Counted from the stretch's first letter, positions 45,791 through 56,889 are shown. The stretch: DNA of 64,000 nt from Stutzerimonas stutzeri (GCF_015291885.1 NZ_CP036186.1:4416001-4480000), one strand, 5' to 3'. The notes: a model not told the origin generated them from the letters alone. Numbers and translations: made by a program.

Positions 45791-46255
45791 CTATTTCCAT
45801 TGCAACGCCTGCACATGGGCGTTGGCGGGGTCGAAGTTGTCGAGCCGCATGCGTTCGGCGATGGCCGCCGCTGCGGCCTCACCCAGCGGGAACTCTTCGC
45901 GCACAGCGGCCCAGTCCGCTGGCTGCAGGCGGACCATCCAGCCCTCCCCATAACAATCCTGATTGATCAGAGCCGGACGCTGTAGCAGTGCTTCGTTCAC
46001 CGCCAGCAGCTCACCGGCGACCGGGCTGCGCGCCGACGAGGCGGCCTTGGCGAACTCGACCACGCCGAAGCTGCGATCCCGTTCGATGCGTGCGCCGACG
46101 CGTTTCGGGGTGAAGGCGAAGATCTGGCCGTACAGGGCGCAACCGTAGGCGGTCAGGCCGATGGTCAGGCTGCCGTCGGCCTCCTCGCGCAGCCACAGGC
46201 TGTGCTCCGGGGCGTAGCGCAGCGGGTCGGGAAATTCCAGGCCGTGCACATTCAT
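45791..46255 (-). CDS. GcvH-like lipoyl-domain protein
   Basis: A 154-residue protein of the glycine cleavage H-protein fold. RYAPEHSLWLREEADGSLTIGLT matches the H-protein start (blocks YAPEHSLWLREEADG and GSLTIGLTAYG), and the lipoyl lysine lies in GVVEFAKAASSARSPVAGEL. It is longer than a canonical GcvH and stands apart from gcvP/gcvT. Its start overlaps by four bases with a DsrE-like gene. That pairing recalls lipoate-binding proteins (LbpA) that carry sulfur in sulfur-oxidising bacteria, but no hdr genes are here. Role inferred only. Confidence 0.8.
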   Translation of the reverse strand: MNVHGLEFPDPLRYAPEHSLWLREEADGSLTIGLTAYGCALYGQIFAFTPKRVGARIERDRSFGVVEFAKAASSARSPVAGELLAVNEALLQRPALINQDCYGEGWMVRLQPADWAAVREEFPLGEAAAAAIAERMRLDNFDPANAHVQALQWK

Positions 46256-46626
46256 AGGGTCAGCACCCGTTCGTATTCGAGGATCATCTGCGCCAGTTCG
46301 CCGCCGCTGGAAATTTCATCCAGCTCGGCGATCAGCGTGGCGGGGTCAAGCTGCACCCCGGGCTGGCGGCACATCAGCAATCGTGCGCCGGCCTGCTTGG
46401 CGTTGCGGATAAAGTGCAGCAGCGGCTCGCCGCCCTCCATCGCGCGTAGCGATTCGGCCACCTCGCGACGCGCCAGCTGCGTGCCCTCGCCGGTGAGGTA
46501 AAGGGTTACCTCGGCATCCATACAAGCCAGCAGCGTGGCGATATGGAAAGGCGCGGCGCAGCGTGCCGGGGTGCTGGGGCCGCCGGCGACCAAAACGAGC
46601 ACGCGTTGTGGACGGTTCTGCTGCAT
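46252..46626 (-). CDS. DsrE-family protein
   Basis: A 124-residue DsrE/TusD-like protein (PF02635 fold): RVLVLVAGGPSTPARCAAPFHIA at the N-terminus, MDAEVTLYLTGEGTQL, and AKQAGARLLMCRQPG with a cysteine at the position usual for sulfur-carrying members. It ends LAQMILEYERVLTL and overlaps the GcvH-like gene (ATGA), so the two are translationally coupled. Sulfur transfer is a plausible role but not shown. Confidence 0.8.
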   Translation of the reverse strand: MQQNRPQRVLVLVAGGPSTPARCAAPFHIATLLACMDAEVTLYLTGEGTQLARREVAESLRAMEGGEPLLHFIRNAKQAGARLLMCRQPGVQLDPATLIAELDEISSGGELAQMILEYERVLTL

Positions 46627-46780
46627 AAATCCTCGATCGGAAAAGTCATTCGGCGAGTTAAGCCGTCAAGCGCACGTTCGCAGCCGTTCGAACCATAGCG
46701 CGAAACTATCATCACCATAGCCTACCGTTTACGAATTGATGGTCTAGGATTTTCTGCGTGCACTGAAAAGGAGATCTAGC

Positions 46781-47962
46781 ATGTTGGCAACATTGCTACC
46801 GGCCCTTAAAGAACTCGCCCTGCCGCTAAAGCTGCAGTTGTGGGATGGCAACGAGATCGACATCGGCCCTGCCCCTTGCGTCACGTTGGTGATCAAGGAC
46901 CCCAACCTGGTCACTCGGCTGGCGCAACCGAGCCTGGATATGCTCGGCGCCGCCTATGTCGAGGGGCAGATCGACCTGCTCGGGCCGGTGGGCGAAGTTA
47001 TCCGTATCGGCGATGTCATTAGCCGGGCGTTGGGCAAGGACCATTTCGCTGCGCCTGCGCGGGAGGCGCACGACAAGGCTACCGATGCCGAGGCGATCGC
47101 CTACCACTATGACCTTTCCAACGACTTCTATCGGCTCTGGTTGGACCGGGAGATGGTCTATTCCTGCGCCTATTTCGAGACCGGCGAGGAGGATATCGAT
47201 CAGGCGCAGCAGGCCAAGCTACGGCTAATCTGTCGCAAGCTGCGGCTCAAGCCAGGCGAGCGGTTGCTGGATGTGGGCTGCGGCTGGGGTGGGCTGGCGC
47301 GTTTCGCGGCGCGGGAATTCGGCGCGCAGGTGTTCGGCATCACCCTGAGCCGCGAACAGCTGGCGCTGGCCCGCGAACGGGTGGCCTCCGAGGGGCTGCA
47401 GGATCAGGTACAGCTGGAGCTGATGGATTACCGCGACCTGCCGGCCGATGGCGGTTTCGACAAGCTGGTGAGCGTCGGCATGTTCGAGCATGTCGGGCAC
47501 GCCAACCTGCCGCTGTACTGTCAGCAACTGTACGGTGCGGTTCGTCCAGGCGGGCTGGTGCTCAATCACGGCATCACTTCGCGCCACCTCGATGGACGGC
47601 CGGTCAGCCACGGGGCTGGTGCTTTCATCGACCGCTATGTATTCCCCCACGGCGAGCTGCCGCATCTAGTGAACATCAGCAGCTGCATCAGCGAGACGGG
47701 ACTGGAAATCGTCGATGTGGAAAGCCTGCGCCTGCATTACGCGCGCACGCTGCAGCTGTGGAGCGAACGCCTGGAAGCACATATGCAGGAGGCGAAACAG
47801 CTGGTGCCCGAACGGGCGCTGCGGATCTGGCGGATGTATCTGGCGGGCTGCGCGTACGGTTTTCGCCGCGACTGGATCGACCTGCATCAGATTCTCGCCA
47901 GCAAGCCGCTACCGGACGGCTCCCATGAGCTGCCCTGGACGCGGGCCGATCTGTATCAGTAA
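46781..47962 (+). CDS. Cyclopropane-fatty-acid synthase-like SAM methyltransferase
   Basis: A 393-residue enzyme with an N-terminal lipid-binding region and a C-terminal SAM-dependent methyltransferase domain. AAAAGGAG precedes the ATG by seven bases. Conserved features are YHYDLSNDFYRLWLDREMVYSCAYF (blocks AYHYDLSNDFYRLWLD and MVYSCAYFE), the SAM motif LLDVGCGWGGLARFAA, and VSVGMFEHVGHANL. It probably converts unsaturated phospholipid chains to cyclopropane forms, a stress adaptation of the membrane. A hairpin (47969-47994) follows. Confidence 0.9.
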   Translation: MLATLLPALKELALPLKLQLWDGNEIDIGPAPCVTLVIKDPNLVTRLAQPSLDMLGAAYVEGQIDLLGPVGEVIRIGDVISRALGKDHFAAPAREAHDKATDAEAIAYHYDLSNDFYRLWLDREMVYSCAYFETGEEDIDQAQQAKLRLICRKLRLKPGERLLDVGCGWGGLARFAAREFGAQVFGITLSREQLALARERVASEGLQDQVQLELMDYRDLPADGGFDKLVSVGMFEHVGHANLPLYCQQLYGAVRPGGLVLNHGITSRHLDGRPVSHGAGAFIDRYVFPHGELPHLVNISSCISETGLEIVDVESLRLHYARTLQLWSERLEAHMQEAKQLVPERALRIWRMYLAGCAYGFRRDWIDLHQILASKPLPDGSHELPWTRADLYQ

Positions 47963-47968
47963 GCATGC

Positions 47969-47994
47969 GCAGCCGGCCGGAGTTAGCCGGCTGC
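47969..47994 (+). terminator. Hairpin after the Cfa-like gene
   Basis: GCAGCCGGC, an 8-base loop and GCCGGCTGC form a 9-bp perfect stem six bases after the stop codon. No T-run. The remaining 180 bp to the usp gene shows no gene. Confidence 0.5.
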
Positions 47995-48176
47995 GTCGCC
48001 AGGCGGATGCCTTGTTAGCGCAATCGATGTACTACGGGTTGGCCGGATCGAAGTTCAGCCGCCCTGCAGCGATCGCTCCGCCACATGAAGCGCAGCAAAC
48101 CGTAGCCACCCCCCTCGATTTGCTTGAGCACCAGCCGAAGCCTGCAACGCGCAGCGCCCGGCAAGGCGCTCATGGC

Positions 48177-49028
48177 TCAGCGCAGTAAAAGCAGCGGCGT
48201 GCGGGTGGTGCGGATCATGCTAGTGGTGGTGCTGCCGACGAAGAACTGGCGAATCCGCGAGTGGCCGTATGCGCCCATTACCAGCAGGTCAATACCGTGC
48301 TCGGTCTGATAGGCGTGCAGGGTCGGCTCTACGTCACCGGCGCGGATGGCGATTTCCACACTAAAACCGGCAGCGGTCAGCACGTCACGGGCGCTTTCCA
48401 GTTGGGCACGGTTGTCCGCGGTGTCGGCAGCAACCATGACCAGATGAATCGGCATACCCTTGAATAGCGGGCTGCCGGCCAGCATTTCAACACCCTTGCG
48501 GCTGGTGGCGCTGCCGTCAAAGGCCAGCATCACGCTTTGTGGCTCGCTGAAATTGCCAGGGGCGACCAGAATTGGCCGTTGCATGGTGCGGATGACGTTT
48601 TCCAGCTGGCTACCGATGTGCTGAATAGCATCGCCGCTGTCTTCGCCCTGACGGCCAATGACCAGCAGGCGCGTTTCGTCCTGCAGGTCGCGCAGCGACT
48701 CGACCAGATCACCGTGGCGCTGGCGGCAATCGGGCAGGGTAACGCCGGCGGCTATTGCTCGCTGGCGCGCGGCGTCGAGCATCATGCGGCCTTCTTCGAG
48801 CGCCAGCTTGGCGCGCTTTTCGTCCAGTGTGGCCAGTTCCTGCAGGAGGAACTCACGGCTGCCCAGGCCGATGATGCCGCTCAGATCGCCGGACGCCGGA
48901 TACTGCTGGCGATCGAGCACATGCAGCAGCGTCAGGGGTGCATCCAGGCGCTTGCTGGCCCAGGCCGAATAGTCGCAAACCGCCGCTGCCTGCGGTGATC
49001 CGTCGATACAAGCCATTACGTGGGTCAT
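48177..49028 (-). CDS. Universal stress protein with two Usp domains
   Basis: A 283-residue tandem UspA protein. The first domain opens THVMACIDGSPQAAAVCDYS; the second opens QSVMLAFDGSATSRKGVEML and ends with the ATP-binding pattern LLVMGAYGHSRIRQFFVGST. AGGAGAACAACA precedes the ATG. It is 14 bp downstream of a SulP transporter gene on the same strand, so it is probably co-expressed and may sense nucleotide or energy state for the transporter. Confidence 0.93.
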   Translation of the reverse strand: MTHVMACIDGSPQAAAVCDYSAWASKRLDAPLTLLHVLDRQQYPASGDLSGIIGLGSREFLLQELATLDEKRAKLALEEGRMMLDAARQRAIAAGVTLPDCRQRHGDLVESLRDLQDETRLLVIGRQGEDSGDAIQHIGSQLENVIRTMQRPILVAPGNFSEPQSVMLAFDGSATSRKGVEMLAGSPLFKGMPIHLVMVAADTADNRAQLESARDVLTAAGFSVEIAIRAGDVEPTLHAYQTEHGIDLLVMGAYGHSRIRQFFVGSTTTSMIRTTRTPLLLLR

Positions 49029-49042
49029 TGTTGTTCTCCTGG

Positions 49043-50530
<1,488 letters not shown>

Positions 50531-50820
50531 CGGACTATCCAGGGCAAAAGCACCACCATGCAGACCACGGGCGGCCGGCAGCGATACAAGGCGAGTTTTT
50601 GTGATTGATTCGGCTGTCAGTCGACGAAACGCACGGACAGCAGCGTACGACCGCCCCATGACAGGCCGTCGCAATTTGACGCGAGGGGGCGAAGCGCTAT
50701 GGCGGACTAAGCAGCCAGGTCATGGGTAATACGTGCTCTTTTTCTGGGCGACTCGCCGGGCGAATCGCATTCGGGGGGGCGGCATTCTAGTCGTAACGCA
50801 GCATTTTTACGACTGCCAAT
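50531..50820. other. Spacer between two minus-strand genes
   Basis: About 290 bp between the HD-GYP gene end and the SulP start. It must hold the SulP promoter. A G-run (50773-50779) and a C/G-rich inverted stretch (GGCGACTCGCCGGGCGAATCGC region) are visible. No gene supported. Confidence 0.4.
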
Positions 50821-52035
50821 CTAGCTCCAGAGGCCATCGAGGTTGCTGAAGCCCCAGGCGGCGGGGTCTTCGCGGCCGACGATGCGGTCGCTGCATTGCG
50901 GGCTGGAGAGATCCAGCTCGACCGGCACGATCGCCGCGCGGGCGCGGGTGGAATAGAACAGTTTCAGGCGCGGCGCCGTCAGCTGCTGCGCATTGTGTTC
51001 GATGACCACACCAAGCCGCCCCGACTGCAGCCGTACCAGCGAGCCCAGCGGGTAGATGCCCACCGTGCGCACGAACGCATGCAGGATCTGGGTATCGAAA
51101 TGGCCCTGCCACTGCGCCATGCGCGCCAGCGAGCCCGAGGCATCCCAGGCTGTTTTGTATGGGCGATCCGAGGTGATGGCGTCATACACGTCGCAGATCG
51201 CGCCCATGCGCGCCAGCCGGCTGATCTGCTCGCCGGCCAGCCGATGCGGATAGCCGGTGCCGTCCATCTTCTCGTGATGATGCAGGCAGACATCCAGCAC
51301 CACGTCGGACACGGACGCTCCCGCACCGAGCAGGATCGCGTGACCACGCTCGGGGTGGCTGCGCATGACGGCGTATTCGTCGTCGCTGAGCTTGCCCGGC
51401 TTGTTCAGCACATCCAGCGGCATGGCCATCTTGCCGATGTCGTGCAGCAGCCCGGCAAAGCCGGCTTCCTGGACTTCCTGTTCGCTCAGGCCCAGCTGCC
51501 GGCCCAGCGCGACCATCAGCGCGCAGACCGCCACCGAATGCATGTAGGTGTACTCGTCCTTGGTCTTCAGCCGCGCCAGGCTGAGCAAAGCCGAACCGTT
51601 GCGCGCCAGGGAGGCGGAAATCTGCTCCACCAGTGGCAGGCACTGCTGCGGGTCGACGGCCTTGCCCAACCGCGCCTCGTTGAACAGCGAGGTCACTTGC
51701 TGCTTTGAGCGCTTGAGCACCTGGGCGGCGCGCTGCATTTCTTCCTGAACGCTACATTGCTGGGCCGATGGCGCGGCCGGCCGCGACACTACCGGCACGG
51801 CTTCCGGGACCGGCTGCACGGTCTCGGCCGCCGGCGGCGTTGCCGTTTCGATATCGACGCCCTTGCCCACGTCGATCAACACCGTCTTTATTCCGCTGCC
51901 GCGCAACGCCTGCAGGTCGGCCGGATCGGTCAGCAGAAACTTGCTGCGCCAAAAGGAGTGATCGAACCAGCTGCCGTCCAGTGCATGGACGTACATGCCA
52001 AAGCGAAGTTGGCTGACAAGAATTTTTCTAAGCAA
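50821..52035 (-). CDS. HD-GYP c-di-GMP phosphodiesterase with DUF3391 domain
   Basis: A 404-residue cytoplasmic protein. The start is TTG 52035 (then LRKILVSQLRFGMYVHALDG) preceded by GAGG; the frame upstream has no similarity. The DUF3391 domain covers about residues 1-130, followed by a proline-rich linker. The HD-GYP domain has MHSVAVCALMVALG, the metal motif FAGLLHDIGKMAMP, and CLHHHEKMDGTGYPHRL with an intact GYP. It should hydrolyse c-di-GMP. It is divergent from dctB, 206 bp away. Confidence 0.9.
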   Translation of the reverse strand: MLRKILVSQLRFGMYVHALDGSWFDHSFWRSKFLLTDPADLQALRGSGIKTVLIDVGKGVDIETATPPAAETVQPVPEAVPVVSRPAAPSAQQCSVQEEMQRAAQVLKRSKQQVTSLFNEARLGKAVDPQQCLPLVEQISASLARNGSALLSLARLKTKDEYTYMHSVAVCALMVALGRQLGLSEQEVQEAGFAGLLHDIGKMAMPLDVLNKPGKLSDDEYAVMRSHPERGHAILLGAGASVSDVVLDVCLHHHEKMDGTGYPHRLAGEQISRLARMGAICDVYDAITSDRPYKTAWDASGSLARMAQWQGHFDTQILHAFVRTVGIYPLGSLVRLQSGRLGVVIEHNAQQLTAPRLKLFYSTRARAAIVPVELDLSSPQCSDRIVGREDPAAWGFSNLDGLWS

Positions 52036-52241
52036 GGCGGACCTCGACTGGATGGAGCGGGCGTGGACGCTCCGTAATAGCGATCCCTGCTGAAGCTGAA
52101 GTAACTCTCCACAGTATACAAATGATTGCACATTGCCTCTACAGAGCCAGATCAAGACTTTGGTGCTACGTCGCGTCTCGGCAATGCGCCATCTGCACCG
52201 ACTATCGCTTACCATCGGCGCGTCCCGTCGCGAGCGCCGTC

Positions 52242-54005
52242 ATGCCTGCACTGTCCAACCGCCAGCGTGTAACCCTGATCGTGGCGCTGATTCTCATCGG
52301 CCTGCTGCTGAGCATGTATTGGGCCGGGCGTCTGGCCGAGCAGCGCGCCTGGGCCGAGCGCAGTCAAGAATCCCAGGGGCAACTTGAACTCTATGCCCAA
52401 GCGATCCATACCCAGGTCGAACGCTTCCGCTCGGTGCCGGCATTGCTGGCGCTGGATAGCGACATCCAGGGGCTGCTTGCCAACCCGGGCAACCGTGCCT
52501 TGCGCCGCGAACTGAACCAGCGCCTGGAACAGCAGAATCATGCGGCCGGCTCCTCGGTGCTGTACCTGCTCGACCGCAACGGCGAAACCATCGCCGCCAG
52601 CAACTGGCGCGACTGGAGCAGCTTCGTCGGCAACAACTACGCCTTCCGCCCGTATTTCCGCGATGCGGTGAGCAACGACAGCGGGCGTTATTTCGCTGTC
52701 GGCGTCACTACCGGGATTCCCGGCTACTTCCTCTCCAGCTCGGTGAGGAATGCCGCCGGCGAGGTGCTCGGCGTGCTGGTGGTCAAGCTGGAACTGGAAG
52801 ACATGCAGCGCGACTGGGTCGGCCAGCCGGGCATCCTGCTGATCGCCGATTCGCTGGATATCGTCATTCTCACCAACCGCCCGGCCTGGCGCTTCCGCTA
52901 CCTGCGCCCGCTGAGCGACGAGGTGCGCAGCCGCCTGGTCGATGCCCGACGATACGCCGAACAGACGCTGCAGCCGTTGCCGAGCAGCCGTGTGCAACAA
53001 CTCGCCGAGGGCAGCGAACGGCGGCTGGTAGAAGGCCCCGATGGGCGCCGCGAATACCTCTGGCAACGCTTGGCGCTGCCAGAGGAGGACTGGACGCTGC
53101 ACCTGCTGCACGACCCGCAGATGGTGGTGGCCAGCGTGCGTAGCTACCGCCTGGCCGCGGCCGGGGTGTGGATGACCCTCGCCTTCCTGCTGCTCTACCT
53201 GGCGCAGCGGCGCAAGACGCGGCGCGTGGAAATGCGCAGCCGCAGCGAACTGGAGCGCCTGGTGCACGAGCGTACCCGCGAGCTGCACACCGCCCAGGAC
53301 GAGCTGGTGCATGCCGCGCGCATGGCCGCCCTGGGGCAGATGTCCGCTGCCCTCGCCCACGAGATCAACCAGCCGCTGACCGCATTGCGCATGCAGCTCG
53401 CCAGCCTGCGCCTGCTGCTCGACAGCGGCCGCGACGGCGAGGTGCGCGAAGGCCTCGGGCATGTCGAAGGCCTGCTCGAACGCATGGCGGCGCTGACCGG
53501 CCACCTGAAGACCTTCGCCCGCAAGAGCCCGGCCGGGCTGCGCCAGCGCCTGAGCCTGGCCGAAGTGCTGGAGCAGGCCCTGCAGCTGCTCTCGCCGCGC
53601 ATTCGCAGCGAGCAGGTCGAGGTGTTCCGCCAGGTACCGGCCGAGGCCGCGGTCAGCGGCGACGCCATCCGCCTCGAGCAAGTGCTGATCAACCTGCTGC
53701 ACAACGCACTGGATGCCATGGCCGAGCGCCCGCAGCGACGCCTGCGCATCCTCTGTCAGCTCAACGGTGACCGCTGGCAGCTCAGCGTGGGCGACAACGG
53801 CGGCGGTATTGCCAGCGAACATCTGGATCATGTGTTCGAGCCCTTCTTCACCACCAAACCGGTCGGCCAGGGCCTCGGCCTTGGGCTGGCGGTGTCCTAC
53901 GGCATCGTGCGTGAGATGGGCGGCACGCTGGAAGTCAGCAACGACGAGCACGGCGCGGTGTTCACTCTGACGCTGCCGGCTGCCGAAGAGCGCGCCGCCA
54001 AGTAA
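52242..54005 (+). CDS. dctB: C4-dicarboxylate sensor histidine kinase DctB
   Basis: A 587-residue two-component sensor. It starts MPALSNRQRVTLIVALILIG with the first membrane helix, followed by a periplasmic double-PAS/Cache sensor domain (residues about 45-300; SSVLYLLDRNGETIAASNW, NYAFRPYFRDAV), a second helix (VWMTLAFLLLYLA near 310), and a cytoplasmic kinase. The H-box is AALAHEINQPLTALRM near 371, the N-box is LINLLHNALDAM near 481, and G-boxes are DNGGGI and GLGLGLAV. It senses C4-dicarboxylates and phosphorylates DctD, encoded 31 bp downstream. No dctA/dctPQM genes adjoin. Confidence 0.93.
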   Translation: MPALSNRQRVTLIVALILIGLLLSMYWAGRLAEQRAWAERSQESQGQLELYAQAIHTQVERFRSVPALLALDSDIQGLLANPGNRALRRELNQRLEQQNHAAGSSVLYLLDRNGETIAASNWRDWSSFVGNNYAFRPYFRDAVSNDSGRYFAVGVTTGIPGYFLSSSVRNAAGEVLGVLVVKLELEDMQRDWVGQPGILLIADSLDIVILTNRPAWRFRYLRPLSDEVRSRLVDARRYAEQTLQPLPSSRVQQLAEGSERRLVEGPDGRREYLWQRLALPEEDWTLHLLHDPQMVVASVRSYRLAAAGVWMTLAFLLLYLAQRRKTRRVEMRSRSELERLVHERTRELHTAQDELVHAARMAALGQMSAALAHEINQPLTALRMQLASLRLLLDSGRDGEVREGLGHVEGLLERMAALTGHLKTFARKSPAGLRQRLSLAEVLEQALQLLSPRIRSEQVEVFRQVPAEAAVSGDAIRLEQVLINLLHNALDAMAERPQRRLRILCQLNGDRWQLSVGDNGGGIASEHLDHVFEPFFTTKPVGQGLGLGLAVSYGIVREMGGTLEVSNDEHGAVFTLTLPAAEERAAK

Positions 54006-54036
54006 ACTGCCGCGACGCGACCGCGAGGAGCAGGCA

Positions 54037-55389
54037 ATGAGCGGGCAGGTAATCTTCATCGACGACGAGGCGGCGATCCGCCAGGCCGTGCAGCAGTGGC
54101 TGGAGCTGTCCGGCTTCCAGGTGCGCACCTTCTCACGCGCGCGCGAGGCGCTGGCGGCGCTGGCGGCGCTGGATCGCGACTTTCCGGGGGTGCTGATCAG
54201 CGACGTGCGCATGCCCGATCTCGACGGCCTCGGCCTGCTCGAACAGCTGGTGGCGCTGGACACCGACCTGCCGGTGATCATGGTCACCGGGCACGGCGAC
54301 GTGCCCATGGCGGTGCAGGCGCTGCGCCAGGGCGCCTACGACTTCATCGAAAAACCCTTCACCCCGGAACGCCTGCTCGACAGCGTGCGCCGCGCCATGG
54401 ACAAGCGCCGGCTGGTCTGCGAGAACCGCCAGCTGCGCGAGCAGTTCGCCCGCAAGGGGCGTATCGAATCACAGCTGCTCGGCGTGTCGCGGGCGATGGT
54501 GAACCTGCGCCGGCAGGTGCTGGAGCTGGCCGGCACCGACGTCAATGTGCTGATCCGCGGCGAGACCGGCAGCGGCAAGGAACAGGTCGCGCGCTGCCTG
54601 CATGACTTCAGCCCGCGCGCCGGCGGGCCGTTCGTGGCGCTGAACTGCGCAGCGATCCCGGAGACCATATTCGAAAGCGAGCTGTTTGGTCACGAGAGCG
54701 GCGCCTTCACCGGTGCCCAGGGCAAGCGCATCGGCCGCATCGAACACGCCGCCGGCGGCACGCTGTTCCTCGACGAGATCGAAAGCATGCCGCTGGCCCA
54801 GCAGGTCAAGCTGCTGCGCGTGCTGCAGGAAAAGACCCTGGAACGGCTGGGCTCGAACCGCAGTATCGAAGTCGACTTGCGGGTGATCAGCGCGGCCAAG
54901 CCGGACCTGCTGGAAGAGGTGCGCGGCGGGCGCTTCCGCGAGGATTTGCTGTACCGGCTGAACGTCGCCGAACTGCATATCCCGCCACTGCGCGAGCGCC
55001 GTGAGGACATTCCGCTGCTGTTCGAACACTTCGCCAGCCAGGCCGCCCAGCGCCACGGCCGCGCCGCCCCGCCGGTGACACCCGGCGAACTGACGCAACT
55101 GCTCGCCCACGACTGGCCGGGCAACGTGCGCGAACTGATCAACGCCGCCGAACGCCACGCCCTCGGCCTCAGCGCCCCGGCCCCGGCGAGCAGCAGCGGC
55201 CAGTCGCTGGCCGAGCAGATGGAAGCCTTCGAGGCGCAATGCCTGCACAACGCCCTGCAGCAGTGCAAAGGCAACATCACCGAGGTCATGACCCAGCTGC
55301 AGCTGCCGCGCCGCACCCTCAACGAGAAGATGCAGCGCCACGGGCTGAGCCGCAGTGATTATTTGCCGGCCGGTAGTGGCGACTCCTGA
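54037..55389 (+). CDS. dctD: Sigma-54-dependent response regulator DctD
   Basis: A 450-residue NtrC-type activator. The receiver domain has acidic IDDEAAIRQ and the phosphorylated Asp in LISDVRMPDLDG (near 56). The AAA+ domain has Walker A RGETGSGKEQVARC (near 175), the sigma-54 loop ESGAFTGAQGKRIG (near 223), Walker B GGTLFLDEIESM, and sensor II WPGNVREL. A C-terminal Fis-type helix-turn-helix ends at LPRRTLNEKMQRHGL. It activates dicarboxylate transport genes in response to DctB. Confidence 0.95.
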   Translation: MSGQVIFIDDEAAIRQAVQQWLELSGFQVRTFSRAREALAALAALDRDFPGVLISDVRMPDLDGLGLLEQLVALDTDLPVIMVTGHGDVPMAVQALRQGAYDFIEKPFTPERLLDSVRRAMDKRRLVCENRQLREQFARKGRIESQLLGVSRAMVNLRRQVLELAGTDVNVLIRGETGSGKEQVARCLHDFSPRAGGPFVALNCAAIPETIFESELFGHESGAFTGAQGKRIGRIEHAAGGTLFLDEIESMPLAQQVKLLRVLQEKTLERLGSNRSIEVDLRVISAAKPDLLEEVRGGRFREDLLYRLNVAELHIPPLRERREDIPLLFEHFASQAAQRHGRAAPPVTPGELTQLLAHDWPGNVRELINAAERHALGLSAPAPASSSGQSLAEQMEAFEAQCLHNALQQCKGNITEVMTQLQLPRRTLNEKMQRHGLSRSDYLPAGSGDS

Positions 55390-55441
55390 TCACGGCGTGC
55401 TCGCACCGCCTCACTGCCAGCCCCCCGTAACGCGGCGCCAC

Positions 55442-55600
55442 CCTACGTCTGAGCGCTCTTACGGGGGTACGCAACTCGGAAGCGCGGGAACCATCTACTT
55501 TCAACCCACCAGCGCTCGGCGACGTGGCGTGACGAACGCCAACGAGCACGCTGCCGAAGCGTAATTGATGGGCTAAAGCCCATCCTACGTCTGAGCGCTC
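55442..55600. repeat. Intergenic repeat copies with TGGGCT/AGCCCA hairpin
   Basis: CCTACGTCTGAGCGCTC occurs at 55442-55458 and again at 55584-55600. The second copy follows the hairpin GATGGGCT-AA-AGCCCATC (55567-55584), which is related to the hairpin in the 45.4-45.8 kb repeats. The region between dctD and the ECF gene has no other feature. Confidence 0.6.
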
Positions 55601-55645
55601 ATGCTCCGCGCGGGAGCACTGCCGCGTGAGCGTGGAACTGTTGGA

Positions 55646-56887
55646 TCAACTGTCCAGCTCATCCAGCCGCTGCTGCAAAAAGCGTCGCTCCGGTTCCAGT
55701 TGCGCCAGTTGCAATGCACGCCGGTAGGCTTCGCGCGCTTCATCCAGGCGCCCGAGACGGCGGCAGAAATCAGCGCGGGCCGAGTGCAGCAGGTGGTAAT
55801 CCTGCAGCACACCACGATCGAGCAGCTCATCGGCCAACCTCAGCCCCGTTCCAGGCCCATCGCGCATGGCCACGGCCACCGCGCGGTTCAGCTCCACCAC
55901 CGGCGACGGGCTCAACTGCAGCAGCACGTCGTAGAGCCGCACGATCTGCGGCCAATCGGTCTGCGCGGCGCTCGGTGCTTCGGCATGCACGGCGACGATG
56001 GCGGCCTGCAGCGCGTAGGCGCCGAACGCGCGACTGGTCAACGCCAGCTGCACCAACTGCGATCCTTCGGCAATCTGCTGACGGTTCCACAGGCTGCGGT
56101 CCTGCTCATCCAGCCGCACCAGCTCACCGGCCGCATCGGTACGCGCAGCCCGGCGGGCATCGTGCAAGAGCATCAGCGCCAGCAGCCCCATCACCTCGGC
56201 GTTGGGCAGCAGTTCGAGGAGCAGTCGGCCCAGGCGAATTGCCTCAGCACAGAGGTCGGCGCGGGTCAGCTCGGCGCCGGCCGATGCGGTGTAGCCCTCG
56301 TTGAACACCAGATAGACCACCCGCAGCACGCTCTCCAGCCGCGCCGGCAGCTCGTCGCGCTCGGGCACGCGATACGGCAGCTGGGCGTCACGGATCTTCG
56401 CCTTGGCGCGCACGATGCGCTGGGCAATGGTGGCCGGCGGAGCCAGAAAGGCGCGGGCGATCTCCTCGGTGGTCAGGTCGCAGACTTCACGCAGGGTCAG
56501 CGCCACGCGACCATCGGCCGGCAGAGCCGGATGACAGCAGGTGAAGATCAGCCGCAGACGGTCGTCTTCCATCTCGTCGACCTCCACTGCCTGCGCCGCG
56601 TCTTCCAGCTGTTCGGCCAGCAGCCGCAACGAGGCATCGAAGCGCGCCCGGCGGCGCAGAGCATCGATGGCCTTGAAGCGGCCGGCGGAAACCAGCCAGG
56701 CGCGCGGATTGTCCGGAACCCCATCGCGCGGCCACTGTTGCAAGGCCGCGGCGAACGCATCGTGCAAGGCCTCTTCGGCACGATCGAAGTCGCCCAGCAG
56801 ACGAATCAGCGTGGCCAGCACGCGCCGCGATTCGCTGCGGTAGACCGCCTCTACCCGCGCCGCCGTGAAATGTCCGGTCAGCGGCAT
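55646..56887 (-). CDS. ECF42-type RNA polymerase sigma factor (with C-terminal TPR-like domain)
   Basis: A 413-residue extracytoplasmic-function sigma factor. Region 2 is RVLATLIRLLGDFDRAEEALHDAF (blocks RLLGDFDRAEEALHDAF), region 4 contains LREVCDLTTEEIARAFLAPPATIAQR, and the ECF42 hallmark YLVFNEGY follows. About 200 extra C-terminal residues form helical repeats. It starts three bases after the stop of a YciI/DGPF gene, the genetic partner typical of ECF42 sigmas, and no anti-sigma factor is present; the C-terminal domain is thought to control activity. Confidence 0.9.
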   Translation of the reverse strand: MPLTGHFTAARVEAVYRSESRRVLATLIRLLGDFDRAEEALHDAFAAALQQWPRDGVPDNPRAWLVSAGRFKAIDALRRRARFDASLRLLAEQLEDAAQAVEVDEMEDDRLRLIFTCCHPALPADGRVALTLREVCDLTTEEIARAFLAPPATIAQRIVRAKAKIRDAQLPYRVPERDELPARLESVLRVVYLVFNEGYTASAGAELTRADLCAEAIRLGRLLLELLPNAEVMGLLALMLLHDARRAARTDAAGELVRLDEQDRSLWNRQQIAEGSQLVQLALTSRAFGAYALQAAIVAVHAEAPSAAQTDWPQIVRLYDVLLQLSPSPVVELNRAVAVAMRDGPGTGLRLADELLDRGVLQDYHLLHSARADFCRRLGRLDEAREAYRRALQLAQLEPERRFLQQRLDELDS

Positions 56888-56889
56888 GC

